Positions 49,795 to 62,100 of a stretch of DNA of 64,000 bases are shown piece after piece. The notes under the pieces are model-generated. The model had not been told where the DNA came from. It did not search any database and saw only the letters and a list, made by a program, of their open reading frames with translations. Origin of the DNA: Triops longicaudatus (Eukaryota; Arthropoda; Branchiopoda; Notostraca; Triopsidae); contig JAGQDJ010000035.1 of NCBI GenBank assembly GCA_022885665.1, positions 153,488 to 217,487 on the forward strand. Reading direction: 5' to 3'. A program made the position numbers and the translations under genes. How positions within the stretch are numbered: position 1 is the first letter of the stretch; every line of letters starts with the position of its first letter.

Positions 49795-52611
49795 TTAGAA
49801 TTTCTTTAGATCTGGCGTATCGGCGTTTTGCTTTGCGTTGCCATGATACAGCCAATCTTTCTGCAGGAAGCACAGGCAAACGCTGACGACTGCCAGCACG
49901 ACTAGAAAAAAAAAATACTTCGGTTGATGTAAACAAAGGAGCAGGTATTAGTTACCCAGAGCGACCGGAATGGTTATGGTGTAAAAATACGACGACATAC
50001 TGACGAGAATTTTAAACGGCTGAAACCGCTTGAGTAGAAATCCATCTGTTAATTGTCCAGGTGGTAAAATTTCAAGATCAAATGCAATGTGTTCGTGATT
50101 TACCGTTGTAAACCTTCTTAATGACAGGCACTTTTGCGTAAAATGTCGGATCGTCCTCAAACACGGGAAAGCTCGTTACGTTGGCTAGTGCGAAATATGG
50201 ATTGGGTGCTTTGCTGTCTACTGGTTCGTTAGGCTGGTCAGTAGCTTGTGTTGATATCTCAGCTCCACTACTTGCATCGCGTGAAGACGTAGTATCGAAG
50301 GTACTCGAACTAGAACTCGAACTAGAACTCGAAGCAACAGCCTAAAACAGTGAAAATAAAAATGCTGATTTTCCTAAGTTTACGTTAAAGTTGAGATCAA
50401 CCGGAAGCAGTAAAGAAATTTTAGCTCTTACGCTTGTAATGTCAGGGGTGGCAAAGAGGTTTGTGGTTATTTCTGTTACGGCTGGATTCAACACTGTTGA
50501 TGTAACGGTTGAAGAGTGGTTTGAGTTCAGTGGATTTGAACTGTTAGAACTTGGGTTAAATGTACTGGTTGCTATTGTAAGACTTGAATCGGTTGTGGTC
50601 GCTAAACTGGAGGCAGTGTTTACTACATTGTAAAGTTAAACGGCATTAATGGTTGCATGTAGTCTATAGACTGATGACATCTTGCGGATGACTCACATTC
50701 GGCAACGGTTGAGAAGGTCGATTGAGTTGTAGAATTCGCCTCCAGGCTGGGCGGATTTCCTGTGTGCTGAAACTGTGAACTCGTCGAAGAACTGTCGATT
50801 GCAGAAGTAACACCGTCAGTCGAGATTTCCTCAGTGGCGTCTGAAGTGTCCGTTGAATCGCTTATGGATTCCGTTACGAGTGAAGAAGCATCAGTCGTCA
50901 TTGCTGAATAGTCCATCGGGTTTGTGTTTTCTTGCGTAAATTCTGAAATAGGACCAGACACATCCGATACCATTCCGGCCGTATCGCTGTTGGCTGATCT
51001 AAAATTGGTAAATATCAGTGTCAGGCGTTTGAAAGAAATGTTTAGAAACAGTGCAAAAACTACCCTGTTCCGTTTGCGTTATTGGAACTGGCTCCATTTT
51101 GATTATAGTAGCATTTTTCCCAAAAATCGCCCTTGAAGCCTAAATTTTCTATTAGTTACTATTTTATTAATCGGTTTGTAGAAGAGATTCGGGTCAAGTG
51201 TAACTATTTGTTACGTACTGCACGAAAGGTTTGACGTTAACAAATATGGATACATCACGAAAGACCCAAGAAACACTGTTGGTAGTCTCAAATATCGCAT
51301 AATTAAATTTGTACCTGGAGATAACCCCTGACAAGATTCTATCTTCTCTAGCATCATTTACGCTAAAGAAAAATTTTCCTTGAAAACCAAGCTTTCATTT
51401 GAAGAAAATAACTGTGTGACTGAGGCAACAGAAATTCGACAGAATTCGAAAAGCTATCGTTGCAAATGACCCGATTCTCTCTACGGATAAAAGAAACACA
51501 ATATTATACAAAAGTCATACATTGAAGAATCAATGGTTGCGGTACCAAGTCGAGTGTTGTGTTGAGGTACCGGAGATGTAGATTTGTTAACTCGTATAAA
51601 CTCGTGTTTAAGCGTTGAAACGCGGATGACTCGTACGGAATAGCAAAATAGAGCGTCATGTTGAAATAACGGCAGTCAGATACTGTGCATCGATCAAATG
51701 TGGATTGAATGTAGCTTTTATTGTAAATAGCACTGAAATAAGTGTCCACCTAGTTAAGTGTAGACTAGTGTGAAACGTCATTCATAAGGGCGGAGATAGT
51801 TACCGCTAATTCGATGTCAGTCACCAACAAGGAAGAGTACGGACGTGTCCATCTGTCGTACTGAGAATTCCATGTAAGCTGCAATTTATCTTTTGGCAGA
51901 AGTGCAATTTCGACACGGTGCATTCCTTTCAAGCAACAGTTTGGACTTTTAAATTACTGACTATTTAAACTACTAAATTTACTGACTATCATTCATATCA
52001 TACCATTCCAAGGGCGTCTATTGCAAAGCGATGGGCTATTGGAATTTTCAAGCAAACAACTGTAACCGTAGCTTCTTGAAGAATATCCCCGATAAACGCC
52101 AAGCGGATAGTTGCGGTCTGTGGCCCTCTGTCGCAATTGATCATTGATAGTATCAGAGTAATCCGCCAGAAACGCAGGCAAGTCTTGTTCCCAAACGAAC
52201 AAAAATGGACCATAGCGCTTAATTTTCAGAGTTTTATCCGTAACGTTTGACCATGTAATGTTAAACAAGCCTCCTTTTAGGACAAAGTCTGCAATGTTGT
52301 CGGAGTAATTTGCGAGAAAAGCCGTTAAGTTGAAAGATTTGGTTGTTGTTGAGCTTTGAGCTGTATTTTGTTGAATGTACGATGTTCTTTCAGTCGTGTA
52401 GCTTTTAACGTAGCTTTTAGCGTTATTTTCTATTAACTGATTTCTCACAGTGCGGAACGGCGTGTCTAAATTGCAAGAACAATCTTCCCAGCCGAGAATA
52501 GGAATCACCGAAGAAATGAAGAACACTGTAAAGAGCCATCGTGTGATAACATGTGTTTTTCAATTCTCCGTTTATCGTACCTGCTAGAGCAATGGAATGT
52601 TGACTCGCCAT
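49795..52611 (-). CDS. Mucin-like single-pass membrane protein of unknown family
   Basis: Ten exons with every phase consistent: 52611-52581, 52525-52004, 51925-51804, 51749-51521, 51139-51064, 50998-50697, 50622-50432, 50341-50104, 50045-49956, 49901-49795, enco ding 635 residues. The N-terminus (MASQHSIALAVFFISSVIPI) is a signal peptide or signal anchor. Residues about 25-325 form a globular ectodomain with at least eight N-glycosylation sequons (e.g. FNITWSNVTDK) and scattered cysteines. Residues about 325-525 are almost entirely Ser, Thr, Asn, Asp and Glu, including ten serines in a row, as in mucin stalks. A short ordered block (FPVFEDDPTFYAKVPVIKKV) precedes the transmembrane helix (TITIPVALVVLAVVSVCLCF, about 593-612). 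The cytoplasmic tail is about 22 residues, ending DLKKF. The two-ended hydrophobic layout recalls CD36-family receptors, but I saw none of their signature blocks. A heavily glycosylated surface receptor or coat protein is the best inference. Confidence 0.75.
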
Positions 52612-54433
52612 TTCTCCACTGTGTCTCTGATAAATGAAAGATTAAGAGTCGAAAACGTTAAAGGAATTTAACAACAAGGTTATAATAACTCGACGTCGTA
52701 AAAGGTTGACTAACTTTTGGAGAGTTGCAGCTATACTCGACCCTCAACTTTAACCAACTCCAACCTCACCAAAACGTCAATTACACCATGAAGGTCTGAA
52801 CCTTTGAGCTTAGTTTGGGTCTCCTGGATAATAATTGGTAATCGTTATTATTCCACAGCGCAGAAGACTCCCGACTTTGCGACAAGACTACTTCGTATAG
52901 GTGGAAATTAGTATTTGGAGCTTGTGCATGTTACTCGTTTCTTTTGCCCCTCTTGCCCTTCTGTCAAAGGTACCCTCACTTACAGAACACTTGGTGATAT
53001 TGAGAATGTTTTCTTCGATTTTCAATACACGTTGCGACAACTGAGAGGATTCGTATATACTCCATTATACATTATATTTTTATTTCAACCCTAAAAACTC
53101 TTGAGGAAAAGCTCCTTTATATTGGCATCAAGGAATATGATGCCTATTTCCAAATTAGGCAGCAGATGGGATCTAATTAAAAACATTTGTGAACAAAACG
53201 ACAATACAGTGTTTGAGTCTTCAATTAGAATGTTATTAAAATCGTAACTAAGGTCATTAATGAGGAAAATTAATTCGTCATTAAATTAGTGACAGAAATC
53301 TCGTCTGTTTGATTAAGCGAAGTCAGAATGTATTGTAGTTTTCTTCTTGCAGTGAATAAGGTTTGAATTCTTTTCGCAAATCTTATTCAGTTAATTCTTT
53401 CTTGACATCTAATAAATGTCGTGAGGAAATTCTGCATTCGGCCGAAGCTTTGGGGCATGCTTAGGTAATTTGGAAGATAATTTCTCAGGTCAAGCATTGC
53501 GTGTCACTCTTACAGAGCGTGACCTGCAGGGTTGGAGCGCCTTGGGCTAATGAAATTTATTGTTGAGCATTGCTGCTTTTTACCTCCCCACACTTCGGTT
53601 GAGTTACCCTTCTTTATAGAAGTAGCATCGAGTACTTCCCTAGATACTTGTATTCCAGCGAAATTTCCGATAAAAATATGCAGGAAGGACAAGTTACAAA
53701 AAGCGTGTAGTCAATCGGCGTTCTTTGTAAGAAGCATTCGCTATAACGAGACGCTATTTCCCATAAGATTCAATAGAAAACATTTGATCCGTTCGTGACC
53801 CCAGACTAAAACCTGAAAAAAAGTTTATTTAAAATATCGGAAAAAACACTAAGAATATTCTGTCAAAATATGTGTGTACGCAATACTTGGCCACGGGTTT
53901 TTAACGAGTATCGTAAAAATTTAGTTTTAACTGATTTAGAAACACGTTACGACATTTTCACATTTTATTCGTTTTTTAACACAACCGAACTGAACAGTGC
54001 TTAAAAAGTAATCTGAACAGAAACGCTTGAAGAGTGATTTTAACTTCATTTTTCCATCGCCGTATATAAGAACACATAACACTTACTCAGGTACAAAGTG
54101 AAGGACAAAGCAATAAGCACCAAGGTCGGAACAATTAAATAATTAATAAGGCGTCTAAAAATATTCTAGGTCGAAAGGCAAAAGCTTAAGTAAGGTTACT
54201 TCTAAAGACAAGGTTAATAAACAAGTTATTTAAAGAATGCGGAACATTATGAAACGGTTTGGAACAATGTGTTTCAAACAAGTATTAATCAGTTTTGTTC
54301 CATAAATGACCATCAAGACCAATTTAGGCTAGAAAAATCTTCGATTTTCTTGCACCTTTCATATCTGTAATGTATTTCTTCGCCGACACTCATTGGAAGA
54401 ACCCGTCTTATGTGGTTTGCTTTTGCCTCTTCT
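52612..54433. other. Intergenic gap with no recognised gene
   Basis: Contains the upstream region of the mucin-like gene. No coding exon, RNA gene or mobile element was recognised. Confidence 0.45.
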
Positions 54434-55115
54434 TTAATACAATTCTGAAGAGCTGCACGACATTGTCGTTGAATGTGCCTGAGCATCTGTTCGGTTCAAC
54501 TTGATTTGGGTGCCACATTCCTGCTTGGGCTTGAATTTCTTCCTATCTCGTAAAAAATTCCTAAACGGCTGCGGTAGGCATAGGGGAATTAGTGAGATAT
54601 CTTTGGACGAAGAGGTAGATGAGCATCCTTTGTCAGACGTTTTTGTCACAGGTAGATGACCTCTTTTTCAGAGGAAATCTCTTTCTGTTCTCCTTATTCC
54701 CAGGCTTTTTCTGATGTCACTGTAGCTCCATTTATAAATGGAAAAAGGAACTGAATCTAGGAAATCAAACAGAGATATGAAAGCAGGCTACTTTTCAGGA
54801 ATATGACTGGCGCGGTGAAGCCAAGTTCTTATCTGTAACGCAGGGATGCATACAGGGGAACGTAACCACCAATTTTTAAAACATTTTTGCTCACCCCGAG
54901 CGGTTCGTTGCAAGAGGCGGAGTTCATTGTGCGAGTCAGTTTTTCTGATCCTTTCCGATTATCTGTTTCCTTGTTCGTGAAAACGGATCTTTGATCAGAA
55001 CCGGAGCGCCTTGACGGATTGCGATCCTGCTGAATTCCGATCGAACGTTCATTGTTAAGATAATTAAATTTACCCTTTGCAGGGGCTGTATCGGAGAGAG
55101 ATTGGTGTGCCACGA
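54434..55115 (-). CDS. Uncertain exons of an unknown polar protein
   Basis: Exon 55115-54895 follows an acceptor (TTTTTGTGTAG), is open for 73 codons (VAHQSLSDTAPAKGKFNYLN and on) and ends at a GTGAGC donor in phase 0. A second segment after the acceptor TTTGATTTCCTAG (ending at about 54758) reads SVPFSIYKWSYSDIRKSLG, then meets an in-frame TGA near 54664. The same frame then continues, rich in Ser, Lys and Asn, to the TAA at 54434 (LCLPQPFRNFLRDRKKFKPK). The phases of the two pieces do not match. It may be a decayed gene or a wrong splice model. No domain recognised. Confidence 0.3.
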
Positions 55116-55767
55116 CTACACAAAAATGAGTTTATAAAAAAAGTCTTTAATTCCGCAATAACAGTAAAGTAAAAATGTTTGGATGTTCTCTACTACTAGT
55201 GCATTTTCATCATTCCTGTCCCGTTTCATTGTTATCTATTAACGAGTCTCTCCTAAAAAATACAGATATTGGAGAAGTAGAAAATTTGGTTGTTCTGTAA
55301 TTTTTTGTGACGTCACACTTGTAAGACAAAATATGTACTTCATACACATGTTACCGTAATAGAGAAGTTGACTGTAAATTCCGTATTACAAAGTTTGAAC
55401 ATTGGCGGCGTTTTCAACGCATAGGCCTACTTCGCACTTGCCAATAATGCACTAGTCGCGATAACGTACATTTGTTGGTGAATTTTTTAGTTTTCGTTGA
55501 GGAGATTAGTGCAATCATTTGCTGTTGTTAGGGCGATTTGTGTGTTTACGGAATGGGTGACGTGAACTAGTTCAACGTATTATCTTTTTTCAAAGTTTTT
55601 TGGAGAAGAACTTTTTGGTTTCTTGTTAAACAAGTAGTACCGTTCTCCCGATAGCGGTAAGATTGTGATATATAGATGTCAGCTGAGATAATCCCTTTTA
55701 TTTGTCACAGCAACGCAATTATACGTTGGTTTATTTTGAACTGGATTATAGTGAACGTGTAGTCAAT
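55116..55767. other. Intergenic gap with no recognised gene
   Basis: AT-rich, between the uncertain exons and the hAT relic. Nothing recognised. Confidence 0.45.
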
Positions 55768-58371
55768 CTATTTTGTTAGCAAACGATTAATTAGGTTCGA
55801 GCTTCGACGAATAAAAATAAGGACTTCGTCGAACTTCATTTCTTCGACCAAATCCCGTTCAAAGCTCATCAACATTAAAGCTTCCAAATGAGATTGAATT
55901 AAGTTAGCCCGTAAACGAGTTTTAATCATTTTAGCCTTGCTGCGTGCACGTTCATATGGAACTTGTGTAGAGGACAATGTCAGGAGATACTCATAAGAAG
56001 TAAAAAGATTAGTGTAAGCTGCCGGACACAAGTTGTACCTAAACAAAATCTTACACATGACGCACAAGACTTCTACATATCAGGCTTACATTTCTTCTCA
56101 TTGAACTAGAAATTTGCCCAGCACGTTCGTCGGATCCTCTTGTTCATCCGTGTCGCTCGCAGAAAACTCGGAGAGAAATTCATTTTCACTTTCCTGACCA
56201 AGTTCAACACCCTTTTCACACTGTGAACTTGAAGTAGAACTTTGGGGGGGGGGGGGGGCGGAGAATTTTCGTTCCCAAAAGAGAAACAAGTGAAGGGTAT
56301 TGCTTTGAAAAACTGCTGAGTTCTTTCCTTGGCTCAACCGGATCTACACACGGTTGGTCTGAAATTTTCTGTAGATTGGTATGATGAATTATACCAGGAT
56401 TTGCAGAAATGCTGGGCAATTGTCGTGAGGCAAAAAAGTTGCGCGTCGTTCATTAAATCCGAATTATGTAAAAACCTTTCATTCAAGCCAGTTGCTAAAT
56501 GATCGACTACTGCTCTCAAAACTTCCACTCGAAATCGGAGCACGGAATCAAGAGGCCTTTCGTCGGTAATGTTTTCTACTGGCACCCTTTTCCTCTTTGG
56601 CACGAAAACTTCTTTCAACTCAGTTGGAATATGAATTTCGTAATCGATGCCGTTAGAAATCACAACTTTTTTATTCATGGTGCAACATAAATTTCATGGC
56701 TGCTTCGTAAACTTTCTCTAATTTCAGTCTCAACGGACTTCTTTTCGCGCTCCTCTACCATATTCTAAGCTTTTGGTCTGCAAAATATCTTGATACAGGA
56801 CCACAAATGGCAAAGTTTTCTAGGACGACGTGAGCTATTATGTACTTGAAACTGTTGAATCCAAGTGGTAGAGATTCGGTCTCAGACGCGACACTCATAT
56901 CAAATTTGCCCGAATTTGCCCAAAGTAGAGGCTCCCAGGCTCACTGAACATCCTTCATAGAACTTTTTCTCTAGCCCACCAGCGTGTTTGACCTATGGTC
57001 TGGATCTTTTTTTAGCTTTTCATGGCCTAAACTTGTGCTTTTCAGTCTCCTCTAAACATCAGCCATCTTGCAAGAGTCCCCAACGAAACATGCGAGCCTG
57101 TTAAGCAAAAATTAAGATCTTACTTGCGTCAACTGGCTCGCACGAGTCAATGCACAAATTAAGTATGTAGCAGTAACACCAAACGTGTACAACACCAGGC
57201 ACTTCTCTGATTATCAGCGATGCATGTTTTTTTTAAGCTGAACTAAAAACGCTTTTAAGACCCTGTTGACAGTTGTTTTGGAAAGAAAAGTCACCAATTA
57301 CCTCTGCCGAAACTTGTTAATTCTTGTAAGCGCCAACTTGTGTTTCTCACTTGATTCGACCTATTTCTTAACATCGTTACTAAGCACACTATCGAAAATC
57401 GAAACTAACTTGACTGTCTCTAGAAGTTACCATGTTTCAAAAAGTCATCATCAAGGTTATAAAGGGTTTCCTTTGTTCCGTGATCTCTAAACGGAAGCCC
57501 CTGCTTACCAAGGTGTTTGACGATTTTGAACACACGATGCAATACATCTATGTTCCTTTGAACCTGAGTACCCTTTAGAAGGTCTCTGTTTATGGGAGCA
57601 TCAATTGTTCTTCTTATGCGTAATGAAAGTTTTAACGCTATCCAGGTGGACTTGAGACGTATCATTGTGCTCGACATCCTGGTAAGAATGTCGGAAATCT
57701 GAGCACCCAATGAAGTTGGATGGAACCCGAGAGAACGCGATGCAAATGCTACGGTAAAGAGCCTTTACTTCCTAGCCTCAACTCGGACGGTTAGCCATGA
57801 CCTGTGCACTTGGCTTCCATTTGCAATTCGGTAGTATAATTCGTTGGGGAAGTAGGTTATAAAATCCGTGTCGACAAATGATGTAGGCTGAATTGGATGT
57901 TGTTTTATGAAATCGAGCCATTCGTGCGAAGTGCTATTGTTGGTAGACCAAAATTGTGGACTATTAAATTATCCGACTTGCCAGGCAACTTGTTGGCAGA
58001 AGCCTGCTGCTTGTGTAGCGGCAATTTAGTTGACGAATTGGATTCTTCATTTCCCTTAAGCTGAGCGTCCTCATTAACTTCCCAACATTTGTCTTTAGTT
58101 GGTTCCAGGCTAATTTCTGGAGGGAGAAACTATCCGGCAAATCAGATGTCAATCCGGGAGGTAGTAAGTATTGTGGACTTGCTCAATTACCTATTGGGTA
58201 AAATTATAACTGAAGTAACGAGAAAAAAAAAACTGTGGAAGAAGCTAGTAATATGAAAATTACGGTGGCCAAGAAGCTAATCTGTTGTTTTGGATCCTTC
58301 CTGGCCTTTCCTAGCTCAGTCGTTTTTCTCGCTCTATCTGACCGTCGCCTTTTTTGCCTTCTTTCTTCCAT
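55768..58371 (-). pseudogene. Decayed hAT transposase, DUF4371/ZMYM type
   Basis: Fragments in family order on the minus strand. The basic N-terminus starts at the ATG at 58371 (MEERRQKRRRSDRARKTTEL). The TTF-type region follows with EWLDFIKQHPIQPTSFVDTD, then YFPNELYYRIANGSQVHRSW. DUF4371 is seen as IDVLHRVFKIVKHLGKQGLP, then FRDHGTKETLYNLDDDFLKH. The C-terminal dimerisation region has YLLTLSSTQVPYERARSKAK, MIKTRLRANLIQSHLEALML and SFERDLVEEMKFDEV. Disruptions are many: an in-frame TAA at 57765-57767, TAG near 57420 where the family continues GNFLEL, and several stops with shifts of frame between 56700 and 57400. A poly-G/C tract (about 56243-56260) also interrupts it. No intact copy is possible from this locus. 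Terminal repeats were not found. Confidence 0.8.
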
Positions 58372-59175
58372 ATTGACCAATTAACGGAGTGTAATTCTCA
58401 TTAAGATTATAATTACTCAGGTGAATAATGAGACAAGCTGATCATAAATAGAAAAAGAAAACTGTAAAACGGAAATTATGTAAGACGTCTTTACTAGAGC
58501 CAAGCTCTTCGCCTAGTGATGCGAAAAAAGCTACGACTAAAGCTCCAAGTTTGAAATTTTCCGTTTTTACGAATTCTTAAAAATACCTTGCAATTTCCCG
58601 AGAAGTAGCCAGCTGCGTATAGGGCACCGGTGACCACGGGTTGTAGTATCGTGAGGAACAAGCGTATCTACTTTGACAAAACCCTTCTTGCACTGTTCTC
58701 TTTCGGGTCTCTGTCAAAGATTTCGAACGCGTTGCGCGCTGCTCGAGTCACAATTGCAAAGTTTCCTTAGGGGCGATTCCTACTGGGCGCACTATGCCAA
58801 TTCTTTACAGCTCTCCTGCAGGAGATGAACGTAACACAGGACGTTACGTTCTCAGTGGGAGTCGTCCCTATAATTTAGAGTTATCATACGCTGAAGCTTA
58901 TCAACTGAGAAGGCCCCAGCGCAAAAAAAAAATTGCTCTCGAGCAGCGGTGCATGCTGAATCTGCCACATTGCCGCATAGACTAGTCCTTTGCTGGTCAG
59001 GTTGAAGGCCACTTGCCTTAGAACCACGCACAAGCGTGCAGCCTCATTTACAAGTTTCGCGCTGTTCTTAGTTGAGCGACATATTGCTTCCTCTCTCTGC
59101 CGCTACATCTCGTGGGAGCTTGACTGCAAGCTAGGCGTGAGTTTAGTTGTACTCGTGTTAGTGCGCCTGTTTACC
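58372..59175. other. Upstream region of the lysyl-tRNA synthetase gene
   Basis: Probably contains the KARS1 promoter and 5' UTR. Short open frames at 58794-59160 show no domain. Confidence 0.4.
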
Positions 59176-62100
59176 ATGGCAGATTCCACGCCAGCTGGAA
59201 ATTCGCAAACAGGGGAAACCATCTCTAAAAAGTAAGTGAATTTGTAATTTTGCAGCAAGCTATGATTTCAAAACTCTCGCGTGCTTATTTCTTAGGTAAG
59301 AGCCACTTTTAGTGATGTTACTTCAGTGAAGTTTATCTAAGACACTTTCAGCTGCTTACCTTTACATGCGGCAATAGGACAACCTCTGATCGTATATCAT
59401 AGTTACAAGCCTTTTTTTTAGTACAAAAGTCATACTGTACTTTATCTGTTTATATAACAGAAATATATTTTATACATTTATTCGAGAACTTGGTATTCCT
59501 CGTATAACGTGATCTATTCACGTTTTGGGTGATGCAACGTGGTAGGGTTGAGTGATCCAGGATGGCAAAGGCTCTTGTGTACGTCAGGACTTGGTATAAT
59601 TTGAGTGGGATACTTTCTAAATCTGTTCTTGCGCGAACTGATGCAACCAATTCCTCAAACTTCGTAAAACGATATCTCTTCACGTCACTCTCCGACCTGG
59701 GAAAAGAAAAAAGGTGCTTCGCTTTCAGAAAAAAAAACACGATAAGTTGACACAGCACCTAACTTTTTTCACACCTCAACTGAGAAGATAGTTAATAGTA
59801 ATAGCGTCTACGATCACTAGTAAGAAAACTACTGTAACGTCTTATTTTTTTTAAAAGAAAACTCGTGAAATGGTATGAAATATCACAAAGTAGATTCCTT
59901 GTCGAGGTCCACATTCATAAATCTCCGTGTGTCAACTCGTCATGTTTCTCAAAATGGTTTCTTTAGATTTGACATTAAAAATGTTACTATATTTTCTTTC
60001 AGTGAATTGAAGCGCCGACTCAAAGCGGAGCAAAAAGCCAAAGAAAAGGCCGAAAAGGAAGCGAAAGAAGCAAAGGATGGCCCCAAAGCACCTAAGGACA
60101 ATGGCCCCAAGGCACCTAAAGAAGAAGAAATCACCCCTAATGTAAAATACCATCTTCCTGTTTTTAAATTCAAGCCTTTTGAAGTCCGATTTTGTAATAA
60201 ATTATTCAAACAATCAAGTCTGAATTCAATATTGACTTTTAACTTTGAAAATTCTTTTTTTTTATTTTATTTCTCCTTTGACTTTTCACCTTTTTCAAGT
60301 TTTTGTACTTTTGCGTAATTCTTATTTCGTTTGGACCGCGTTTTTTATAATCTGTACTTCTATTTTTCTCTGCTTTCTTTATTCAGTTTCTTTTTTGTTT
60401 GTTTATACATTTCATGTACTATTAGATCTTTCTATTTTAGTTATTTTTACATTTTATGGAATATTTTTCTCAGAGTCTTCTATTTATGTTGCTTTTTGTG
60501 CATTTGTTTATTTTTATTTGTGCATCTACACAGGAATACTTGAAACTCCGAAGCCAAGCTATTCAGCATATGAAGAACAGTGGAGATACACCATATCCTC
60601 ACAAGTTCCAGGTTACGTTGTCTTTGGAAGGTTTCCTTGAAAAATACAAGAATTTGACACCAGGCGAAACAGCGGAATCGGACACTTGCAGCGTCGCTGG
60701 TAACTCCGCTTTTGCACGTTGTGTTAAAACGCGCATGTAACGAAAAATATGCTGTAGGACGTGTATTCGCTATTCGGGAATCGAGTGCTAAGCTGATTTT
60801 TTACGATCTCCGTGGAGAAGGCGTGAAATTGCAAGTGATGGCTAATGCGAGAAATTATTCTTCGCCTGAAGCCTTTGCTGTCGATACAGCGAAAATCAAG
60901 CGCGGTGATATTATCGGCTGTGTCGGTCTGCCGTGCCGAACCAAAACGGGTGAACTATCCATAACGCCTTCTCAGTTGGTGTTGTTGTCGCCCTGTCTGC
61001 ATATGTTACCTCATTTGCATTATGGTTTGAAAGACAAGGTAAACCTAGCCAGTTTTTTTTTAGTATTTTGTGCTCTTCCGTATTCGTGACTAATGGTTGC
61101 TTTTAATATTCGTACAGGAAACCAGGTTCAGGCAAAGGTATCTGGATTTGATTATCAACGACGAAGTGCGCCGCAAGTTTACTATCCGAGCACAGATTAT
61201 CTCCTACGTCCGCAAATTCTTGGATGACATGGGTTTCTTGGAAGTGGAAACGCCAATGATGGGAACAATTGCCGGTGGTGCTGCTGCCAAGCCTTTTATT
61301 ACGTACCACAATGACCTGAACATGCAACTGTACATGCGTATTGCTCCCGAGCTTTATCTCAAGGTTATTATCGAGCAAAAGAACGGAAACTTCCTTGGAA
61401 TTTTCTACAAGATAAAATGTTTTCTTAGATGTTGGTCGTGGGTGGCATTGATCGCGTTTATGAAATCGGTCGCCAATTCCGTAACGAAGGCATTGACTTG
61501 ACCCACAATCCTGAATTTACCACCTGCGAGTTTTACATGGCATATGCAGATTATCACGACTTGATGAAAATTACCGAAGTGCTTATTTCCGGTAATTGTA
61601 TGCGTAACTCATAATTTACGACTTTTGTGTTCAAGCGGTGATAATTTAAATTTTCATTCGTAAAATTGTCCAAACATTTTTACGCAAGTTTCTTTTTTAT
61701 AAGAATCAGAACGATTTCAATATCTTTTACGACTTTTGAGAATTTCGTATCATATTTATTCGGAGCGTCCGAAATTTTTTTAACGAAATTTTCCGTTTCT
61801 TTATTTGCCTTATAGAACAAGTTTTCAAATTTTAGAATTTTTTCCCGAAATATTGCTACTTTTATTGTCTTTTTCTGTAAACTTCAATAACACTACAACA
61901 TTTAATAGTTGTCTTACTTTTAATTGTCGTTAATTGCACGTTTACTTTGACAGGAATGGTGAAACATATCCACGGAAGTTACAAGATTCCTTACCACCCG
62001 GAAGGTCCAGATGGTCCAGTGGTAGAAGTCGACTTCACACCGCCGTTCAAGCGTCTCCGAGTGTTTGCAGACTTGGAAAAATGTTTGGGTATTAAATTAC

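Noticed and set aside
49795..52611. Assignment of the mucin-like gene to CD36/SCARB
   Set aside because: Topology is similar but none of the family signature blocks or cysteine spacing could be seen.
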